Source: DASUPK01 sp963747425
GTDB taxonomy: Bacteria > Actinomycetota > Thermoleophilia > Solirubrobacterales > 70-9
Direction of reading: 5' to 3'
DNA: 64,000 bases
Assembly (NCBI GenBank): GCA_963747425.1
Contig: CAVVFJ010000011.1
Location: 1-64,000, forward strand
Below, one piece after another: positions 63,781 to 64,000 of this stretch; the first letter of the stretch is position 1; each line of letters begins with the position of its first letter. A program made the position numbers and the translations under genes. Below the pieces are notes generated by a model. It did not search any database and was not told where the DNA came from. It worked only from the letters and a program-made list of their open reading frames with translations.

Positions 63781-64000
63781 CTACTCCCACGCCTGCCAGG
63801 CGAGCTGATCGCCTCGGCAGACCAGGTGGCGGCCGTCGAGCGCGTCGTCGCGGTCGGGATACTCCAGGCGGCGGTGTGAGCCTCGCGATTCCTTTCGCTC
63901 GAGCGCAAAGCGGGCGATCAGCTGGGCGAGCCGATAGGGGTCCGAGAGGAGTCGTTCGAGGCGGTCGGCGCTCCTCAGCGGGCCGGCGAGCTCCCAGACC
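63781..64000 (-). CDS. nadB: L-aspartate oxidase, C-terminal fragment (cut by window edge)
   Basis: The last 72 residues of a protein that continues beyond the window. LSDPYRLAQLIARFALERK then ESRGSHRRLEYPDRD and LDGRHLVCRGDQ match the C-terminal domain of L-aspartate oxidase: the Glu-Ser-Arg-Gly-X-His signature contacts FAD and substrate. The stop is TAG 63781-63783. This enzyme makes iminoaspartate for NAD synthesis. The frame is open throughout, and no start is expected in the window. Confidence 0.82.
   Translation of the reverse strand, partial: VWELAGPLRSADRLERLLSDPYRLAQLIARFALERKESRGSHRRLEYPDRDDALDGRHLVCRGDQLAWQAWE

Noticed and set aside
1..64000. tRNA, rRNA, CRISPR array, insertion sequence or prophage
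   Set aside because: No cloverleaf, conserved rRNA segment, spaced direct repeats or transposase/integrase motif was seen on either strand.

Overview
The window is GC-rich, densely coded DNA from an actinobacterium-like organism. A CysO/Mec/CysM cysteine pathway, a SufC-SufS-SufU iron-sulfur operon, frequent GTG/TTG starts and many secreted or glycan-related proteins suggest Actinomycetota, perhaps class Thermoleophilia. That placement is inference; no rRNA or tRNA gene is visible. About 67 protein genes can be supported. There are no phage, transposase or CRISPR features, and no gene-free stretch exceeds 300 bases.

Layout. 0-7 kb: a quinone oxidoreductase, a LemA/DUF2207 pair, an NTF2-GMC oxidase-NTF2 operon and a small secreted protein. 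7.2-12.4 kb: three tandem copies of a ~575-residue membrane protein that looks like a GT-C glycosyltransferase, facing a DPM1-like GT2 gene. 13.5-17 kb: sufU, sufS, sufC and an Rrf2 regulator, then a MarR regulator divergent from an M48 protease. 18-20.6 kb: cupin, rhodanese, rhodanese-E1 fusion and cysO. 20.6-48 kb: a large surface-polysaccharide locus. It holds three secreted clan-A glycoside hydrolases (two at the left edge, one at the right), a Wzy-like polymerase/ligase, a WbaP-type initiating transferase, about nine glycosyltransferases, methyltransferases, a sulfotransferase, a PhyH-type oxygenase, acyl/acetyltransferases, a Wzt/Wzm ABC exporter and a Wzx flippase. 48-51.8 kb: a polar amino-acid ABC transporter operon ending in the third hydrolase. 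51.9-56.2 kb: cysM, an unknown protein, a GT2, an RmlC-like cupin, mec and a zinc-ribbon membrane protein. 56-64 kb: a metallopeptidase-like protein lacking HExxH, DUF1152, DUF1802, a methyltransferase-hyuA-hyuB operon, a small Cys/His protein and the 3' end of nadB.

How it fits together. E1-rhodanese, CysO, CysM and Mec form a complete protein-bound-sulfur route to cysteine, but here the two halves lie ~31 kb apart with the polysaccharide locus between them. The locus appears to make a heavily decorated (sulfated, methylated, acylated) glycan and carries parts of both the Wzx/Wzy and the ABC export routes.

Sequence quality matters. Many genes read through only if one-base frame switches are allowed. 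These cluster at 7.3-12.4, 30.5-32.4, 39.8-44.7, 48.9-51.7 and 53.7-54.6 kb, while 13.5-19.8 kb has none. Two further genes carry an in-frame stop (TGA at 46-48, TAG at 19803-19805). Because conserved protein sequence continues in the new frame each time, I treat most as sequencing or assembly error rather than gene decay. Coordinates of these genes are composite.
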